Part shown: positions 26,024 through 34,742 of the stretch, piece after piece
How positions within the stretch are numbered: the stretch's first letter is position 1
Layout: each line of letters opens with the position of its first letter
Origin: Spirosoma pollinicola
GTDB lineage: Bacteria; Bacteroidota; Bacteroidia; Cytophagales; Spirosomataceae
Reading direction: 5' to 3'
Length of the DNA: 64,000 bases
NCBI RefSeq assembly: GCF_002831565.1
Contig: NZ_CP025096.1
Coordinates: 4,512,501-4,576,500 of the forward strand
Made by a program: the position numbers and the translations under genes
Notes under the pieces: model-generated
The model's database searches: none
Told to the model about the DNA's origin: nothing
What the model saw: the letters and a program-made list of their open reading frames with translations, nothing else

Positions 26024-27766
26024 TTAGTAGCCTGCCGCCTGGCCATCCTTGCGCATTTCTGTGGCTCCTCTATAAATTCGATTAACAGGGTCCCACAGGA
26101 TAGCCTGATACCCGCCGAAGAAATCGGTTGGAACCAAATGGTGACCTCGCTTTTCCAGTTCTGTTCGTACCTGTGCCGAGATGCCGCTTTCTAACGCCAG
26201 TCGGCCACCATCTGTCATCAGCGTACCAATGGGTTCGCTACTCCCCGAATGACTAAACCGGGCCGCATCCCCCGCTTCCTGTACATTCATGCCGAAGTCG
26301 ATGATGTTGCACAATACCTGTAAATGGCCCTGTGGTTGCAGGGCACCCCCCATGACGCCAAAGCTCAAAAAGGGCTCTCCATTTTTGACGACGAAACCGG
26401 GAATTATCGTGTTAAAGGGCCGCTTTCCCGGTGCATAAACATTCGCGTGATCGGGCTTCATCGTGAAACTTGTACCCCGATTGTGAAAGACGAAGCCCAG
26501 CCCATCGGGAACCATACCGCTGCCAAACTCCAGCATATTGCTTTGAATCAGCGAAACCATATTACCCTCCGCATCGGCCACAGTCAGGTATACCGTATCG
26601 CCAGCGCGGAGGGCCGGGTCACCAGCATCCAGATGCTCAGAGGCTTTTTTAAGATCAATTAATTTTCGGCGGGAAGTTGCGTAATCTTTCGTAAGTAACC
26701 AGTTGATCGACGATTTAGCAAAGTCGGGATCAGCATAGAATTTGGCCCGGTCTTCGAAAGCCAGCTTTTTGGCTTCAACCAGCACGTGCAGATACTCGGC
26801 GCTATTATGCCCCATGCTTTTCAGGTCGAAACCTTCCACGATGTTCAGCATTTGCAGAACGGAAATTCCCTGGCCGTTGGGTGGTAATTCAAAAACGTCG
26901 TACCCTCTGTAGTTCGTCGATATCGGATCAACCCATGTACTCTGATGGGTGGCTAAGTCAGCTTTGCGAAGATACAACCCTGTTCGACGGGCGTAACGGT
27001 CAATGGCGTCGGCTATAGTTCCCTTGTAAAATGCATCCCGCCCGCCTTTCGCCAGTTTCTCGTAAGTAGCGGCAAGGTCTGGATTACGAAATACCTGACC
27101 TTCAGTGGGTGCTTTCCCATCGATCAGAAACGTTCGGCGAAAATTGTCAAACTCCTGGACAACGGCTTCGCTGGCCGCCAGACGGGCTGCGGCTACCTGC
27201 CATGAATAGGCAATCACCTGCGGAACGGGAACGCCTTCGCGGGCGTAGCGAATGCCCGGGGCCAGCAGCATTTGCATGGGTAACTTGCCAAAACGCTTGT
27301 GCAATGTAAACCAGCCATCGACTGTTCCGGGTACAGACACCGATAGGGGGCCATACAGAGGAATCTGCGGCTGTTTCTCCAGTACTGTATGTAAGGCATC
27401 GAATGACAGCCCTTTGGGTGAGCGGCCACTGGCATTGAGACCATATAGTCTGCGGTCTTTCGCCGACCAGACAATAGCAAACAAATCGCCACCAATACCA
27501 CCGTTATTGGGTTCTACTACGCCCAGAGCGGCATTGGCGGCAATAGCGGCATCGACGGCAGTACCGCCCTGTTTGAGAATGTCCAGGGCAATTTGGGTAG
27601 CCAGCGGATGACTGGTGGCTACCATGCCATGACGGCCCAATATGGGACTTCGGGTAGCGAAATTAGGCCCTGTAATCCGGTCACCCTTGCCAGTCAATTG
27701 GGCGTAGATTGGAAAGGCAGCAAACCAGATCAGTCCTAAACAATAGGCAAGGCCACGGATATTCAT
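26024..27766 (-). CDS. ggt: Gamma-glutamyltransferase
   Basis: A 580-residue Ntn-hydrolase precursor with signal MNIRGLAYCLGLIWFAAFPI. The N-terminal chain has GGTAVDAAIAANAALGVVEP (GGNAVDAA-like) and GIGGDLF. Autocleavage would produce the small subunit starting at about Thr391 in GDTVYLTVADAEGN. The residues after the nucleophile are Val-Tyr rather than the common Thr-His, and the downstream PNGQGISVLQML substrate segment is upstream as usual. GGT hydrolyses or transfers gamma-glutamyl groups, such as from glutathione, in the periplasm. It is followed in the same direction by the GH5-like gene's 3' side, with a 45-bp gap. Confidence 0.92.
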   Translation of the reverse strand: MNIRGLAYCLGLIWFAAFPIYAQLTGKGDRITGPNFATRSPILGRHGMVATSHPLATQIALDILKQGGTAVDAAIAANAALGVVEPNNGGIGGDLFAIVWSAKDRRLYGLNASGRSPKGLSFDALHTVLEKQPQIPLYGPLSVSVPGTVDGWFTLHKRFGKLPMQMLLAPGIRYAREGVPVPQVIAYSWQVAAARLAASEAVVQEFDNFRRTFLIDGKAPTEGQVFRNPDLAATYEKLAKGGRDAFYKGTIADAIDRYARRTGLYLRKADLATHQSTWVDPISTNYRGYDVFELPPNGQGISVLQMLNIVEGFDLKSMGHNSAEYLHVLVEAKKLAFEDRAKFYADPDFAKSSINWLLTKDYATSRRKLIDLKKASEHLDAGDPALRAGDTVYLTVADAEGNMVSLIQSNMLEFGSGMVPDGLGFVFHNRGTSFTMKPDHANVYAPGKRPFNTIIPGFVVKNGEPFLSFGVMGGALQPQGHLQVLCNIIDFGMNVQEAGDAARFSHSGSSEPIGTLMTDGGRLALESGISAQVRTELEKRGHHLVPTDFFGGYQAILWDPVNRIYRGATEMRKDGQAAGY

Positions 27767-27810
27767 GTAGGGTATGTGCGGTTAATAAAAGGGGGCTTTT
27801 GTCAAAATGT

Positions 27811-28959
27811 TTATACTTTTCTAATCAAATCCAGTAACTTCTGGTCCAGCTTGTAGCCGTGCCAGTCTTCATAAACCACGTCGGAACGGCCCGAGTTTAG
27901 AATGCCGAAATCGCCAATAAATTCCCAAAGGGCAAAGCCAATGCCGTTGGCCGATAAAATACTGAGCACGTCGCCAAACCAAGCCAGGAACACATCGTGG
28001 GGCGTTTTATTCCAGCAGCCGCATTCGCCACAATGCACGCCAACGCCTTTGTTGACCAGCTCGATCCAGGGTTGATAGAACGTTTCGAGCATGGCGCGGC
28101 TCAGGTATTTATCGCCAACCTGACCCGGCCATTTGGGTTCGGGCAGGTGCTCGGGGTCTTTGTTGGCCCAGGGTGCTTTGTAGTGCGAAATGATTCCCGG
28201 CGTATAGCCCCGACAACTTTGGGCAATGTTCAGATCGGCAATGGATGGTATGACCGATGAGCCCGTATCGTTGCCGTCGGCAATGATGAGGTGAGTCTTG
28301 TTTTCTTTCCAGATGGCCTCCGAAGCGGCCAGCGCTACTTTTCGATACATCTCCCCCGGAACGGTACTGTGTTTGGCGTGCTGGTCGTTCATATCAGCCC
28401 GTAGGCTGGGCTCGTTCAGCAGGTCGAAGCTGATTTTCTGCGACGATACGTTTTTATAACGTTTAGCCCACATGTTCCAGTGGAAGCAAAACGCATCGAG
28501 CGCAACCTGATCGGTCCAGAGATTGTAAGGCTCATTGAAGCCCGCGTTGACGCAGTAGCCCGGTGCCCGGTGCAGGTTCAGACTAACATGCAAATTGTGC
28601 TTATGGGCCATAGAAACCAACCGGTCAATCCGGTCAACGGCCTGCTGGTCAATTTGATAAACTTCGTCGGGGGTGATGTTCCGGCTCCGGTCGAATTTGA
28701 GGTAATAGGGATACGCCATCGGTAGCCGAACAAAGTCGAAGCCCCAGTCCTGCATCCATTTGAGGTGGTCTTCTTCGGTAGCCCGGCGACTCTTGGAGGG
28801 GTCGGGCGAGAAGAAATCCAGCAGATTGAAACCCTTCCATTTGGGTAACTTATTTTTTGTTGTGGTTTGTTGTAACGGTACAGCCAAAAGCTCCGGTCCG
28901 GCGGTGCTCAGGGCTGCCGTAAGCAAACCCGTGTTCTGAATAAACGTTCGTCGTTGCAT
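27811..28959 (-). CDS. Glycoside hydrolase family 5 (cellulase-like)
   Basis: A 382-residue protein. The N-terminus MQRRTFIQNTGLLTAALSTAG has a Tat-like RR motif. The TIM barrel has the clan-A acid in FDLLNEPS (Glu183) and the second Glu in HCGECGCW (Glu312), and an early strand RLPMAYPYYLKF that fits GH5 (RLP motif). The family hydrolyses beta-glycosidic bonds with retention; the exact polysaccharide cannot be inferred. The neighbours downstream (GGT) and upstream (sugar-isomerase-like) suggest a loose group of exported catabolic enzymes. Confidence 0.88.
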   Translation of the reverse strand: MQRRTFIQNTGLLTAALSTAGPELLAVPLQQTTTKNKLPKWKGFNLLDFFSPDPSKSRRATEEDHLKWMQDWGFDFVRLPMAYPYYLKFDRSRNITPDEVYQIDQQAVDRIDRLVSMAHKHNLHVSLNLHRAPGYCVNAGFNEPYNLWTDQVALDAFCFHWNMWAKRYKNVSSQKISFDLLNEPSLRADMNDQHAKHSTVPGEMYRKVALAASEAIWKENKTHLIIADGNDTGSSVIPSIADLNIAQSCRGYTPGIISHYKAPWANKDPEHLPEPKWPGQVGDKYLSRAMLETFYQPWIELVNKGVGVHCGECGCWNKTPHDVFLAWFGDVLSILSANGIGFALWEFIGDFGILNSGRSDVVYEDWHGYKLDQKLLDLIRKV

Positions 28960-29067
28960 GTGAAAAAGAGCCTATACTAGATTGAATCTACTGAAATCAA
29001 AACGTCCTGCATAAGTAAAAGTAAGGTAAAGGCAGCCTTTTCGGGAAACCGATTAAAACCTATAACC

Positions 29068-29931
29068 ATGAAAAAAACCATTTTCTCGTTGTGTCTGACA
29101 ACGGCCATTGCGCTGAGCATTACCGATAGCTTTGCCCAGAAAGGCAAACCACTCTATACGTTTCCGTTGGGCGTTGAGTCCTATACCTACCGTGCCAGCT
29201 TTCCCAAAAGCGTAGTCGCTACATTAGATACCATCAAGGCACTCGGTATTACTGATATGGAAGGGGGCGCACCCAAGGGCATGACAGAGGCAGAATTTAA
29301 AAAACTCTGCGATGAGCGGGGTATCAAAATTTCAGCTACAGGAGCCGGATACGAACAGATCGTGAAAGACCCAATGGATGCCGTCAATAAGGCAAAAGCG
29401 CTGGGTGCTTCTTTTGTTATGGTGGCCTGGATTCCTCATCAAAAGGCGAATTTTAACCTCGACAATGCTAAAAAAGCCGTTGAAGATTTCAATCGGGTAG
29501 GTAAAGTGTTGAAAGACAATGGCATTACGTTGTGCTACCATAATCACGGCTACGAGTTCCACCCGTATGAAGATGGTACCTTGTACGACTACATTGTCAA
29601 GAATACCAACCCTGAGTATGTATCGTTCGAGATGGATATTTTGTGGACACAGCATGGCGGAGCTGACCCTGTTGCGTTACTGAAAAAATACGGCAGCCGC
29701 TATAAACTGATGCACTTGAAAGACCTTAAAAAAGGCATAAAAGGTGATTTGACCGGTGGCACCCCCGCCGAAAACGATGTAACGCTTGGTGATGGTCAGG
29801 TGAATATCCCGGAGATAATTCGTTTAGCTAAAAAAGCAGGGGTGAAGCACTACTATATCGAAGACGAAAGCAATAAGGAGTACGAGCAAATGCCTAAAAG
29901 CATTGCTTATCTCAAAAGTTTGAAGGAGTAA
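29068..29931 (+). CDS. Sugar phosphate isomerase/epimerase-like TIM-barrel protein, exported
   Basis: A 287-residue protein with signal MKKTIFSLCLTTAIALSIT. It belongs to the xylose-isomerase-like TIM barrel (AP endonuclease 2 superfamily): LCYHNHGYEFHP, FEMDILWTQHGG, LMHLKDLKKG and YYIEDESNKEYEQMPKSIAYLK are the metal-site strands with His, Asp and Glu ligands. Such exported relatives abound in Cytophagales and may isomerise or epimerise sugars or have no enzymatic role; the substrate is unknown. It is preceded by a 108-bp gap and followed by a terminator and a 23-bp inverted repeat. Confidence 0.88.
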   Translation: MKKTIFSLCLTTAIALSITDSFAQKGKPLYTFPLGVESYTYRASFPKSVVATLDTIKALGITDMEGGAPKGMTEAEFKKLCDERGIKISATGAGYEQIVKDPMDAVNKAKALGASFVMVAWIPHQKANFNLDNAKKAVEDFNRVGKVLKDNGITLCYHNHGYEFHPYEDGTLYDYIVKNTNPEYVSFEMDILWTQHGGADPVALLKKYGSRYKLMHLKDLKKGIKGDLTGGTPAENDVTLGDGQVNIPEIIRLAKKAGVKHYYIEDESNKEYEQMPKSIAYLKSLKE

Positions 29932-29945
29932 TTAGATAGGTTTAC

Positions 29946-29984
29946 AAAAAGGGCCGCTCATCAAGAGGATGGGCGGCCCTTTTT
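29946..29984 (+). terminator. Intrinsic terminator
   Basis: AAAAAGGGCCGC pairs with GCGGCCCTTTTT; inner bases TCATC/GATG also pair. The run of T residues ends the arm. Confidence 0.8.
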
Positions 29985-29991
29985 AATGTCC

Positions 29992-30051
29992 GTAGCGCGG
30001 GTGGAAACCCGCGATTATATGTAGGCAGTCGCGGGTTTCCATCCGCGCTAC
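29992..30051. repeat. Inverted repeat, 23-bp arms, overlapping a stop codon
   Basis: Arms 29992-30014 and 30029-30051 pair with one mismatch around 14 bp. The arm reads GTAGCGCGG(G/A)TGGAAACC then CGCGA. The right arm supplies the stop codon (30048-30050) of the dipeptidase gene on the minus strand. The sequence is unrelated to the other palindromes here and sits 8 bp after the terminator at 29984. Confidence 0.88.
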
Positions 30052-30788
30052 TTTTTATTCGCTTTGCGAATGGCGTCATGCCACAAATCATAGGTAAAGC
30101 AGCTTTCCCAACCCTTGAAATCATAATGCCACCACTCCCACGGGAAAATGGCAAAACCAACCCCTTCCATCGCCGATCGTAAAACGGCCCTGTGAGCCAG
30201 TGAAGCACTATCCGACTGCATGAAGGACTGGAAAGCGCGAGGTGTAGTCTCGTCGTAATCGGATGGCATCGACAGGCGTTTGCCGGTTTTTCGGTCATAT
30301 AGCGACAGGTCAATCGCCATACCCCGATTATGGCGGGAGCCTTTATGCGGATCGGCCACGAAGGTGGTGTCTTTGATAACTTCGTAGAAAATCTCCGTTA
30401 CGGCATACGGGCGGTAACCATCGAAGAATATAAAACCAAATCCCTGTTTCTCTAGATTTTGGCTGGCTTTTTGAAGAGCCAGTGCCGCTGTCTTTCGCAT
30501 AAACACATCGGCGGTGGGGTACAGTTTTCGCTTGACCAGGTTATTGGTGGTGGCGTAGGTAACGTCGAACTGGGCATCGGGAATCAATGTGCGCATATCG
30601 ACCAGTTCATTGTCGGGGTCTGTTGCAACAAGCTGTTTGTATATCCCTGCGTCATTTACCACTGGAAGACCATACTTGCTTTTCGGAAGGTTGAAGGTCG
30701 TTGGTGTAGGCTGCGCCAGAGCAGACGTTAGTAAACCAACAGACAGGATAGTGAGTAAGGCTTGAGGCAAATAGATCGATTTTGTCAT
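30048..30788 (-). CDS. D-alanyl-D-alanine dipeptidase (M15D, VanX/DdpX-like)
   Basis: A 246-residue protein with a signal peptide (YLPQALLTILSVGLLTSALAQ). The zinc site matches VanX: His153 and Asp160 in SRHNRGMAIDLSL, and Glu218 with His221 in EWWHYDF. The enzyme hydrolyses D-Ala-D-Ala; in non-resistant bacteria this recycles or scavenges peptidoglycan dipeptides. No vanHA partner is next to it. I chose ATG 30788 because an upstream in-frame extension would put the signal peptide 38 residues inside the protein. The 3' end falls in the inverted repeat. Confidence 0.9.
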   Translation of the reverse strand: MTKSIYLPQALLTILSVGLLTSALAQPTPTTFNLPKSKYGLPVVNDAGIYKQLVATDPDNELVDMRTLIPDAQFDVTYATTNNLVKRKLYPTADVFMRKTAALALQKASQNLEKQGFGFIFFDGYRPYAVTEIFYEVIKDTTFVADPHKGSRHNRGMAIDLSLYDRKTGKRLSMPSDYDETTPRAFQSFMQSDSASLAHRAVLRSAMEGVGFAIFPWEWWHYDFKGWESCFTYDLWHDAIRKANKK

Positions 30789-30902
30789 CGTTTTCTTGAC
30801 GTTTAAGTTTTCGTAATTGGTCAGTCGATTTGCATAGTTGGTCAGCGACTGGACGGGCACTTCACCGGACATTTGTAATGTACTTTTGACACAGACAATC
30901 AC

Positions 30903-31247
30903 ATGAAAACGCTCTTAAAATCCGAAGAATTGATTCAATTTCTGGCCGCTATCTACCTATTCTCTCGCCTTAGTTTCGCCTGGTGGTGGTTTCCTGCCCT
31001 TATTCTTGTTCCCGACATAAGCATGATTGGTTACCTGATTAATCCGGCCATTGGAGCCGTTTTATACAATATGGTCCATTATAAGGGATTGGGCATTGTC
31101 ATTGGCTTACTAGGCTTGATGATGGGCAGTCAATTATTGATGCTCATTGGGGTTATCCTTTTTGCTCACTCCAGCATGGATCGCATCATGGGCTACGGCC
31201 TCAAGTATTCTGACAGTTTCAAGCATACGAGCCTGGAGAGTTTATAA
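30903..31247 (+). CDS. DUF4260 family membrane protein
   Basis: A 114-residue protein with four hydrophobic segments. The pattern PDISMIGYLINPAIGAVLYN, then MVHYKG, then SSMDRIMGYGLKYSDSFKHT is characteristic of DUF4260, small integral membrane proteins of unknown role. It is divergent from the dipeptidase gene, which starts 115 bp away, and convergent with the AraC regulator (19 bp between stops). Confidence 0.8.
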   Translation: MKTLLKSEELIQFLAAIYLFSRLSFAWWWFPALILVPDISMIGYLINPAIGAVLYNMVHYKGLGIVIGLLGLMMGSQLLMLIGVILFAHSSMDRIMGYGLKYSDSFKHTSLESL

Positions 31248-31265
31248 CACGAGTGGAAAACTGCA

Positions 31266-32306
31266 CTACCAAGCCTGAGCCAATCGGTAGGCGCCTGGTG
31301 TTTGACCGGTCCATTTTTTGAAGGAACGGAAAAATACACTTGGTTCGGCAAATCCCAGCAGGTAAGCAATATCGGTTGTGCTGAAATTTGGCTCACGAAG
31401 ATGACTAATTGCTAACTCTTTGCGGGTTTCATCCAGCAACTGTTGATAGGTTGTGCCACCATCTTTCAAGTGAAGCTGCAACGTTCGAACACCCATCGCC
31501 AGCCGGTCGGCTATTGTTGTCAACGCTGGTTCTTCGCCTTTCATCATCGAAACAATCTCGGCCTTAACCCGACTTTTTAGGGATGGCGTTTGAAGCTGAC
31601 TGAGGATGTCGCTGGCATGTTTCTCGAAAAGTGGAAACAGATTTGGATTTGCATTTAAGATGGGTGTATCCAGTATAGTTGCATCCAGAAGCATAGCGGT
31701 TTCATTGGCATCGAACGTGAGTTTGGCCGGGCCAAAAACACGCTCATGTTCGCACGTGTTGGCCGGGCGTGGGTAAGCAAACCGAATTTCCTGTGCGGTG
31801 ATCTGTTGACCGGTTAAGGCACGAATGACCGATAGATAAATTGATAGCTCTGAGTTGAGGGTATGATCAACGTAAATAATATCGGGGCTGGTTATGTGAA
31901 GTGACAGGATATACGTTGAACTGGATGGATCGTCGGATGGAATAAGCTTGCCCGTAGTTTGCACACCTTCGCAGGCAATAGCCTGATAGTGGCAAAGTTT
32001 GTCGAATGCCTTTCCTAACGTTGGGCTATGCATCATGACATAGGCCAACACGCCCAGCGTTAGCGGGTTGACCAGTTCACCAAGTTTCAGGGTAATGGCC
32101 GGGTCATTTGTAACGGAAACGACTTCCCGCCAGAGGGCCTGTACCTGCCGAATCAACACCCGACCGTCGGGGTCACGAAGCTGATCGGGCGTAATGCCAA
32201 CCGCACGAGCCAGCATATCGGCATCCGCTCCCTGTTGCCGGGCGGCAAACAGGATCAAATTGATGGAGCCAACAGAAAGGGTATCGTCAGGTTTAAGGTG
32301 GGTCAT
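31266..32306 (-). CDS. AraC-family transcriptional regulator with arabinose-binding-like domain
   Basis: A 346-residue protein. The N-terminal 190 residues match the AraC ligand-sensing fold (PF12625-type: AFDKLCHYQAIACEG, LGVLAYVMMHSPTLG). The C-terminal AraC HTH pair ends in LAISHLREPNFSTTDIAYLLGFAEPSVFFRSFKKWTG, the classical second recognition helix region. The gene's ATG lies within the stop of the upstream Uma2-type gene, giving a 4-bp ATGA overlap, and thus it is the last gene of a three-gene operon. It may regulate an unlinked or linked target; no operator was identified. Confidence 0.88.
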   Translation of the reverse strand: MTHLKPDDTLSVGSINLILFAARQQGADADMLARAVGITPDQLRDPDGRVLIRQVQALWREVVSVTNDPAITLKLGELVNPLTLGVLAYVMMHSPTLGKAFDKLCHYQAIACEGVQTTGKLIPSDDPSSSTYILSLHITSPDIIYVDHTLNSELSIYLSVIRALTGQQITAQEIRFAYPRPANTCEHERVFGPAKLTFDANETAMLLDATILDTPILNANPNLFPLFEKHASDILSQLQTPSLKSRVKAEIVSMMKGEEPALTTIADRLAMGVRTLQLHLKDGGTTYQQLLDETRKELAISHLREPNFSTTDIAYLLGFAEPSVFFRSFKKWTGQTPGAYRLAQAW

Positions 32307-32887
32307 TTAGGGAAAATCCGTTCGTAGCGAATCGTTAACTCGGGAAATGTCCGGCTGGGAATATCGCCTGATTCGTAAATATCGACCAACGCGTATTCGC
32401 CATTTTCCAGAACATACACATGGACGATGTTTTCCTTCGGCACAACAATCCAGTATTCCTTCACGCCCGATTGCTCATACAAATTGTATTTCTCGTTGAA
32501 GTCCTTCTTGATCGTGCGGGGCGAGGTAATTTCAATAACCCAGTCTGGCGCGCCTAGGCACCCACTATCGTCCAGCTTGGCTGGATCGCATATTATACAC
32601 AGGTCGGGCTGAACAACGGTGTGCAGTTGGTCGGGTTTGCGTTCATTCCGAACCGGCAATCGCACATCGAAAGGCGCTGTGTAAATTTGACAATCCTGAT
32701 CGCCGAAGAAAATACTAATGTCCACCAGAAGATGACTTACAGCCAGTTGGTGCGCTCGTCTGGGCGCGGGCGACATCCGGTATAATTTCCCTTTGATGAG
32801 TTCAACGCTTTCGTCAAACTGCCATTTCAGGTAATCGGCGTAGGTGTAAGTGCCGTTGGGGTCAAGTTGTGAGATGTCGGTAATCAT
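32303..32887 (-). CDS. Uma2-family (DUF820) PD-(D/E)XK nuclease-like protein
   Basis: A 194-residue protein with the Uma2 arrangement: QPDLCIICDPAK (Asp), APDWVIEITSP (Glu of E-x-x-S) and IKKDFNEKYNLYEQSGVKEYW, where the final Lys/Tyr part fits the family. Uma2 proteins share the restriction-endonuclease fold and are plentiful in cyanobacteria and Bacteroidota, often in solitary copies with unknown targets. It overlaps both neighbours by 4 bp. It has the middle position in the operon between the metal-chelate binding protein and the AraC regulator. Confidence 0.88.
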   Translation of the reverse strand: MITDISQLDPNGTYTYADYLKWQFDESVELIKGKLYRMSPAPRRAHQLAVSHLLVDISIFFGDQDCQIYTAPFDVRLPVRNERKPDQLHTVVQPDLCIICDPAKLDDSGCLGAPDWVIEITSPRTIKKDFNEKYNLYEQSGVKEYWIVVPKENIVHVYVLENGEYALVDIYESGDIPSRTFPELTIRYERIFPK

Positions 32888-33633
32888 GAGTCGTGCCGGG
32901 CGATTTCGTTACGCAAGTTCCTAAAATAGTCGGAAGCCCGCAACAATCGGCTTCCGTACCAGGAAAACATTTCGCCATCCACCAGCATCACCCGCGCCGA
33001 CGGGCAAATTGTCTGCAACTCGGTCCTGTGTTTTTCCGTAAACGGGTAAGGCTCCGATGACAGAAAGATCAGATCAGGTTGCGCACTCTGCACATCGTCG
33101 GGCGTAACTACGGGGTAGCGGGTTTGATTGGGAAACGCATTTTTGAAACCGGCTACATCCAGCATAGCGTGAATAAATGTGTCATTGGCAGCCACCATGT
33201 AGGGCTTTCGCCAGATCAGGTAAGCGACATCCAGGTGTAAAGCAACCGGTGGGGGAGCAAGGTCATGTTCGATTTGCTGTGCCATCGTTTCGGCTTTCAG
33301 ACGTTTACCAACCAGCGTTCCGACCTCACGAATCATGTTCAGCGCATCAGGTAAAGTCCTCATGTCTGTCACGTGAACGGGATAGAGTTGCTGGAGTTCT
33401 TCGACCTGTTCGCGCGTGTTTTCTTCTTTATTGGCAATGATCAAATCAGGATTTAACGCTTTAACCAGATTAAGATTCACCGTCTTTGTGCCACCGATCA
33501 CCGCCTTATACTTAACTTTATCGGTGGGGTGAACACAGAACTTTGTGATACCTACCAGTTCATCATCCAGCCCCAGATCGAATAGCAATTCGGTTTGCGA
33601 GGGAACCAGCGAAATAATACGTTTGGGGTTCAT
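32884..33633 (-). CDS. Periplasmic-binding-protein-like metal-chelate (BtuF/FepB-type) protein
   Basis: A 249-residue protein starting MNPKRIISLVPSQTELLFDL, the typical beginning of the class III helical-backbone binding fold (SLVPSxTE). It has no signal peptide in this form (the start 10 codons upstream does not create one), so it is a cytoplasmic or anchorless member. Other features: LNLVKALNPDLIIANKEENTREQ and DVQSAQPDLIFLSSEPYPF. Known members bind cobalamin or ferric siderophores for ABC import; cytoplasmic copies are of uncertain use. The gene leads the three-gene operon with ATGA overlap to the Uma2 gene. Confidence 0.82.
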   Translation of the reverse strand: MNPKRIISLVPSQTELLFDLGLDDELVGITKFCVHPTDKVKYKAVIGGTKTVNLNLVKALNPDLIIANKEENTREQVEELQQLYPVHVTDMRTLPDALNMIREVGTLVGKRLKAETMAQQIEHDLAPPPVALHLDVAYLIWRKPYMVAANDTFIHAMLDVAGFKNAFPNQTRYPVVTPDDVQSAQPDLIFLSSEPYPFTEKHRTELQTICPSARVMLVDGEMFSWYGSRLLRASDYFRNLRNEIARHDS

Positions 33634-33865
33634 AGACAGACTTTCAGTAGCAAAAAAAGGCAACTCAGATCCTTTTTAACCGCTTTTAACAAAGTTTTGC
33701 TTGAGAGCTTTAAATTTTATGCAACGTTTACCATAGGAATCCTTCATTTACGAAGGCAACCAGCTTTTAGTTACCTACCCAGCACAGCTCAAAAAGACCG
33801 TCACAGGCTTTATGAGGCTGTATTGAAACCGATAAACTTCACCGCTCTTTTACTTTTTAAATAAA

Positions 33866-34699
33866 ATGAAACAGTCCCTTTTCACTCTTGTTGCTGTCGG
33901 GCTTTGCGTCACGACACTCTACGGACAAACGCCTGTGTCGGGCAAGATTACATACGAAGGTATGCGCCAGATTGACCGTTCCCAAATGCGGATGGTCATC
34001 AATGGCCAGGAAGTTCGGCCCGGTAGCCCCGGTGCCCCCGATGCTCCCGAAGGTGCACCTGAAGTGATGTCATTCACCCAAAAACTGGTGTTCTCGGGTA
34101 CTATGGCTAAAGAAGAGCGTGACCGCGGGCAAGGCGGAATGATGATGCGCCGGGTTGAAGGTAGCCCGGATGGAGCTGGTGGCGTTCGGGAAGGTCGTCC
34201 GCGAAATGTTAACATGAGACCTCCATTTGACCAACAGACATTTCTTGATCTGGCCAATCACCAGCGGGTCGACGTGTTGACCGTAAAAAAAGACTCAACC
34301 CATAGTGATATTTACCGTTCCGAAAAGCCTATGCCAGCTGCTACGGACTGGACGGCGGTTGACAAAACGAAGAAAATTGCGGGCTATCTATGCCACAAAG
34401 GCACGGCCACACGCAAGAAAGAAACCTACACCGTTTGGTACACTACCGACTTGCCGTTTACTTACTCGCCCGTTGCCGACCTGACGCCCCCTAAAGGTGT
34501 TGTGTTACAAATTGAATCGGATAGTGAGTCCTTTAAAGCAACGGGTGTGTCGATGGAGGCCGTAGCCGAAGCCAGTGTACAGCCACCCAAAGAGGCCAAG
34601 AGTATAACAGCCGAGGAAATGGAGCAAATCCGCCGGAAGGGCATGGCCGATTTTCGGCAGAAAATGATGCAGAATATGCCCATGCGGAGCCAGAACTAG
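33866..34699 (+). CDS. GLPGLI family protein, exported
   Basis: A 277-residue protein with signal MKQSLFTLVAVGLCVTTLYG. The C-terminal half shows the family pattern (KKIAGYLCHKGTATRKKETYTVWYTTDLPFTYSP and GVVLQIES, here spaced). The N-terminal half includes an unusual Gly/Pro/Met-rich insert (residues about 50-115: GSPGAPDAPEGAPE, MMMRRVEGSPDGAGGVREGR). GLPGLI genes in Bacteroidota nearly always precede a CarboxypepD_reg-type outer-membrane protein, as here, with 43 bp between the two. Function of the pair unknown. Confidence 0.85.
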   Translation: MKQSLFTLVAVGLCVTTLYGQTPVSGKITYEGMRQIDRSQMRMVINGQEVRPGSPGAPDAPEGAPEVMSFTQKLVFSGTMAKEERDRGQGGMMMRRVEGSPDGAGGVREGRPRNVNMRPPFDQQTFLDLANHQRVDVLTVKKDSTHSDIYRSEKPMPAATDWTAVDKTKKIAGYLCHKGTATRKKETYTVWYTTDLPFTYSPVADLTPPKGVVLQIESDSESFKATGVSMEAVAEASVQPPKEAKSITAEEMEQIRRKGMADFRQKMMQNMPMRSQN

Positions 34700-34742
34700 G
34701 TTTATAAGGAATAATGTAAAGTGAAAAAATGTATAATGGAAA

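Noticed and set aside
27252-27611. Plus-strand frame of 119 codons opposite GGT
   Set aside because: Antisense shadow of a strongly conserved enzyme.
30048-30788. Vancomycin-resistance cluster
   Set aside because: A VanX-like dipeptidase alone, without ligase or dehydrogenase genes next to it, points to D-Ala-D-Ala recycling.
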